Origin: Urechis unicinctus
Taxonomy: Eukaryota; Annelida; Polychaeta; Xenopneusta; Urechidae
DNA length: 64,000 bases
Assembly (NCBI GenBank): GCA_034190875.2
Contig: CM067344.1
Coordinates: 69,427,527 to 69,491,526 of the forward strand
Reading direction: 5' to 3'
Part shown: one piece after another, positions 60,560-64,000 of the stretch
Layout: each line of letters opens with the position of its first letter
Position numbering within the stretch: the first letter of the stretch is position 1
Made by a program: the position numbers and the translations under genes
The notes under the pieces: generated by a model
Databases searched by the model: none
Seen by the model: the letters and a program-made list of their open reading frames with translations, nothing else
What the model was told of the DNA's origin: nothing

Positions 60560-62248
60560 TTTCTTTTGTTTTTCAGAACTCCTGATCAACCTCTAAGCTT
60601 ACTCGAACAGTCGTGTGAAATTATGTTACATGTGACAGAGCAACCACGTATTTAAACGGTGAAGAAATGATTCCAGTGATCAAAATCAACGACAACGTTA
60701 GAGTGAGACCACTTTTATGTTACATGTGGAGCTAAAGAAAGACGATTATCGCTGAAAGAAATGGTTATTATTCATGACGACCCCTATATATGATCTCCAT
60801 TTCCGATCGGACTGTTGTTGCATGAGTATCAACAAGAAGAAATATAATTGTCTCTTGGGCTGTCTGTTTAACAACTTTATGCTGGTAATTGTGTAGGCAG
60901 CACAATGACAAACTGCATAGTTCAAGATCCGAACCATGGTACCAGACGGCTTGTTTCTGTGCCAGGGGAGTACAAGAAATTGTATTAAAATTTGTGGTCA
61001 AAGGTGGCGGGGTGCGTGAGAATACCCCAACATGAAAATATGAGTTAAACTGACAGAAAACAAGATGGAAAATTAGAAGACAAGCGGAGGGTGGGATTGA
61101 AATCGTGATAAGAAAGGCGGGTTAATCATCTTCCCCGTCATGTGACTGAGCAGAGCGGTAACCCATTGGCCCACTAGGGAAACGCGGGAATACTACAATC
61201 ATTATGATATTCTGCAATCGTTATGACTCCCAATGGTACAAGAAAACCACGTAAAAACGAGAAACAATCATGCAAGCGGTCAACAATAAATGAACAGCAT
61301 CATTAAAACTATTCAATTATAGGCATATTTAATTTGCATACATGTTTGTCAAGTTCTCGATGTGTACCAAGCTAAATCGAATTCCGATGGATACTCCTAG
61401 AGCAGTAAAACTGAAATTAACTATTGCGTAGCATTTGTAGAACTTCGCATACAAAATAGTAGAATTTCAGAGATAATGCATATGTAGCAAGCAAAAACGT
61501 GATCGGACTTGCTTGTGGATGTGATCCTCCATCTCGGTTATTCGTCGACATAATATCAAAAAGCTTATGATTATGCTGAGAGGGCTCACTCGCGCCTCCG
61601 CCCAAGAAAATATGTGAAGACGCCACCTGTGAGCAGCGTGGTGCTTTGTTATTGCATCCCTTAAAATCACATGGAATTTTCTGATCAATTTGGGGGCATG
61701 ATGGTGGTATTTATCAAGAACTAGAATTATAGCCACACCTTCTTGGTCGATGATGGAAGTCATTTAACATGAAACCCGTACACGACCTAGTATCAGGTAG
61801 AAAAACGATTGTCGAATCAGCTTTGAGTTTTTGTTTACGGACACACTAATTTGTTTCATTTGATTATGTCTGTATGTGTGTTCGTACATTAAATGTGCGA
61901 ATATACCTTACATGGGCATACAATTATACGCGTGTTATTTGTGTCGTACAAATATACCAAGTATTTGACAAGTTATTCGTTGACCAGCTGTTAAAGAGAA
62001 AGGGACGGTATAACGGAAAATGATACCGATTCCCTGCGTCCATACGCCCTGTGATTCACCCCTGCTTATGAGACCCCATGTCAACCACCCGCCGATATAT
62101 CAGGTTGATGCCGGTGTGTAAAGAACGTTATGATATATAGAAAAACGTTATAGAGGGCCCTCTGAAACTGTCGATTGGGCTTACCTCTTGCAAAACTTAT
62201 GTGTGTTATGCATTGCTTTATGACTTCGTGTGGAAGTAATATTTGAAA
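60560..62248. other. Intergenic sequence, transporter B to XRN1
   Basis: No recognised gene. Short blocks near 60680-60720 repeat the sequence at 60015-60050 (AAAATCAACGACAACGTTAG, GTGAGACCACTTTT). The 61400-61760 minus-strand frames look accidental. Confidence 0.35.
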
Positions 62249-62323
62249 ATGGGTGTACCTAAATTTTATAGATGGATAAGCGAAAGGTACCCTTGCTTAA
62301 GCGAGGTGTTGAAGGATTATCAG
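62249..62323 (+). CDS. XRN1: 5'-3' exoribonuclease 1, exon 1 only
   Basis: Cytoplasmic exonuclease that degrades decapped mRNA. The exon encodes 25 residues starting MGVPKFYRWISERYP and ending LSEVLKDYQ, then a GTCAGT donor in phase 0. This matches the invariant XRN1 N-terminus (human MGVPKFYRWISERYP...VKEHQ); the nuclear paralogue XRN2 starts MGVPAFFRWLS, so XRN1 is preferred. The next exon (IPEFDNLYLDMNG in the family) is not seen up to the window end, so intron 1 exceeds 1.67 kb and contains a hAT remnant. Confidence 0.88.
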
Positions 62324-62762
62324 GTCAGTTCTCGATCGCATTTCGTTTTCCGCTTGTTGAACGTCTCGTATTTTCGCCCATGTGCAATATTTGATGTTGT
62401 TGTGTAACTCGACAACAGCGTTTCCTATCTGTTTCTCTAGCTAGTGGTCATGGCATGAAATTGATTATGACTTGTTCAAAAGGACGCTCGTTTGTTCTCA
62501 TCACTTTTCTCCTGAACCACACATAAAACTTGATATGTCAGTCGCTGTGTAAACCTGTAAACTGCCAACCCGGAATTAGATTATTAGGGTGAAGAAAATT
62601 TCCATTGGTCCATGGGACAAGTAGGCCAGTTATTCTTCTGGTCCTACATAAATTTAATTGGTGCTTTTTTCATGATTAAATCAGCTAGAGCTGTATGAAA
62701 GTGAATACCTGTCTTTATTACCATATTTACTGGTGTATGGCATAGTATAAGTATTACTACCA

Positions 62763-63957
62763 GGGCATGAAACTTAGAAAATTTGCCACCGGCCAACCTG
62801 GCTGGTAGTTCCAAAAATCCACCGGCCCAGAAAAAATTCCACCAGCCAACAAAATTCAACACAAGTTTATGTATATTTATGAATACTTTATTTTTTGTAC
62901 CCATAACCTACATAATATAACTCACAATATACCCGAAAAAAATTAAAATAAAATTACACCACATTCAATCACTTGATAAACACAGCATGAAAAACATGAC
63001 ACTCGGGTAAGAATATATAATACACACAACAATAACACCCTACTTAACAACAGTCTTTCTGGTATGTGGCCTCGAGCGCCCAGGACAAACCAATGTAAAT
63101 AAAGTCCTCTTCTGGTCCATCCTCCTCCTCACTTTCACATCAAATGTTTTCCTTGTAACTGGAGCGTCGATACCAGGTCCCAGTAATCTATAACAGTTCT
63201 ATAGCATGCTCAGGGTTGCAGTCAGTGGTAGGGGGTGACACAAGAAGCACAGTCATCAGGTCGTTGAGTCTGCGCCAAGACTGGACGTCCAGTCATTTTT
63301 TATGTTGAATCCTCTTTCACACAGCTGTAGAGGCAGGAAGGGTCAGAATGAGGTCCATGAGGGCTAAAACATCACAACAGTCTGTCCTATGTGCCCTGTT
63401 GATGCTTGCCCAGGACATCTAGCCAATTCCTGGACCTCTGCTGCTGTCTGTGAGAATTTGCACAAGACATATGAGCACACTATAGGCAATACTTATTTAC
63501 ATAACACAAATGATAAATAGGTTTATTCAGCATCAGCTCACCTGTGCTTTAAGCATTACCCACTGGTGTGGGATATATGCAGTGTCAACACCTGCACCAG
63601 AGAGTACAACACTGAAATGTTCAACGAGTTTGGCTGCTGCCTGATCACCAAAATCTGAAAGCATATTCAGACAGCTGCATATCTTTGGTTGCATATGTTC
63701 TGCAGCAATCGCAAAACATTACATCTTGCTTTACCTCTTTCTTCTCTGCAGTCTGTTTTCAGCCAGCTAGAATTCCATTTCCTGCCTCTTTTTTTCTCAT
63801 AATCTTTACTTTGAAGCCTTAGCTCTTCTGGTAGCTTGCGCTTACTCGACTGGGGAGGCTTGGCCCCTTCAACGAAATCCCACATTTGGTGATTTGGACG
63901 CTGACGATTTGACTTGGTCGACACGTAGAACAGAGCTTGATGATTTATCATGATCAA
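62763..63957 (-). pseudogene. hAT-type transposase remnant in XRN1 intron 1
   Basis: The left end CAGGGCATGAAACTTAG (62763 on) is a hAT-like terminus. The minus-strand N-terminal part (63957-63667) has KKRGRKWNSSWLKTD, resembling the zinc-finger start of KIAA1586/ZNF862-type transposases. Near 63290-63370 the minus strand gives LMDLILTLPASTAV followed, after a one-base loss, by a CERGF-like block: the C-terminal dimerisation core of hAT transposases. The catalytic middle is absent and stops are frequent. The other terminus lies beyond the window. Confidence 0.65.
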
Positions 63958-64000
63958 ACGAAGCCATAGTTATCCACATAAGTTCGCCGAGACCCAAACG

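Noticed and set aside
61417..61763. Two overlapping minus-strand frames of 69 and 98 codons
   Set aside because: Low-complexity composition, no motif, no splice context.

Overview
The window comes from an intron-rich animal nuclear genome. Genes have many short exons with GT/AG junctions, introns are AT-rich and full of microsatellites, minisatellites and transposon debris, and the encoded proteins are animal ones. A marine invertebrate is the best guess (amphioxus-, mollusc- or hemichordate-like), because P2X7-C-terminal-like and THAP copies are multiplied and the SLC6-type transporters resemble bacterial ones. The species cannot be fixed from sequence alone. All exon models were built by eye from splice signals, reading-phase continuity and remembered family sequence.

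Region 1 (about 0.2-18 kb) holds two complex + strand genes. RERE/atrophin (193-8850) lacks its 5' end; its ELM2, SANT, GATA-finger and C-terminal atrophin parts are present. ASPH, aspartyl/asparaginyl beta-hydroxylase (11145-18072), is complete. Region 2 (19.2-26.1 kb) is a complete minus-strand NDUFV1, the complex I 51 kDa subunit, with a 3.6 kb first intron filled by transposons.

Region 3 (28-46 kb) is accessory. An intact three-exon globin (33835-43512) has a 7.9 kb first intron. In and around it lie decayed copies of a convergent gene pair (P2X7 ballast-domain-like on +, THAP on -), a TIR transposon family (termini TAGTC...GACTA, 9-bp target duplications) with four members in the window, a GC-rich MITE and a broken Ty3/gypsy element.

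Region 4 (47.7-60.5 kb) contains two tandem minus-strand NSS/SLC6 transporter genes of the bacterial-like subfamily, both damaged toward the 5' end. Between them lies a 2.8 kb unit bounded by inverted repeats of about 165 bp that carries a broken, conserved but unnamed ORF. Region 5 (62.2-64 kb) has exon 1 of XRN1, which continues past the window, and a hAT-type transposase remnant in its first intron.

The functional genes are unrelated housekeeping or regulatory genes (chromatin co-repressor, ER hydroxylase, respiratory chain, globin, mRNA decay) and show no operon-like logic. The most interesting material is the mobile and duplicated DNA: one TIR element that appears to have captured a piece of the retrotransposon it had landed in, repeated pairing of P2X7C-like with THAP, and mosaic divergence between the two transporter copies.
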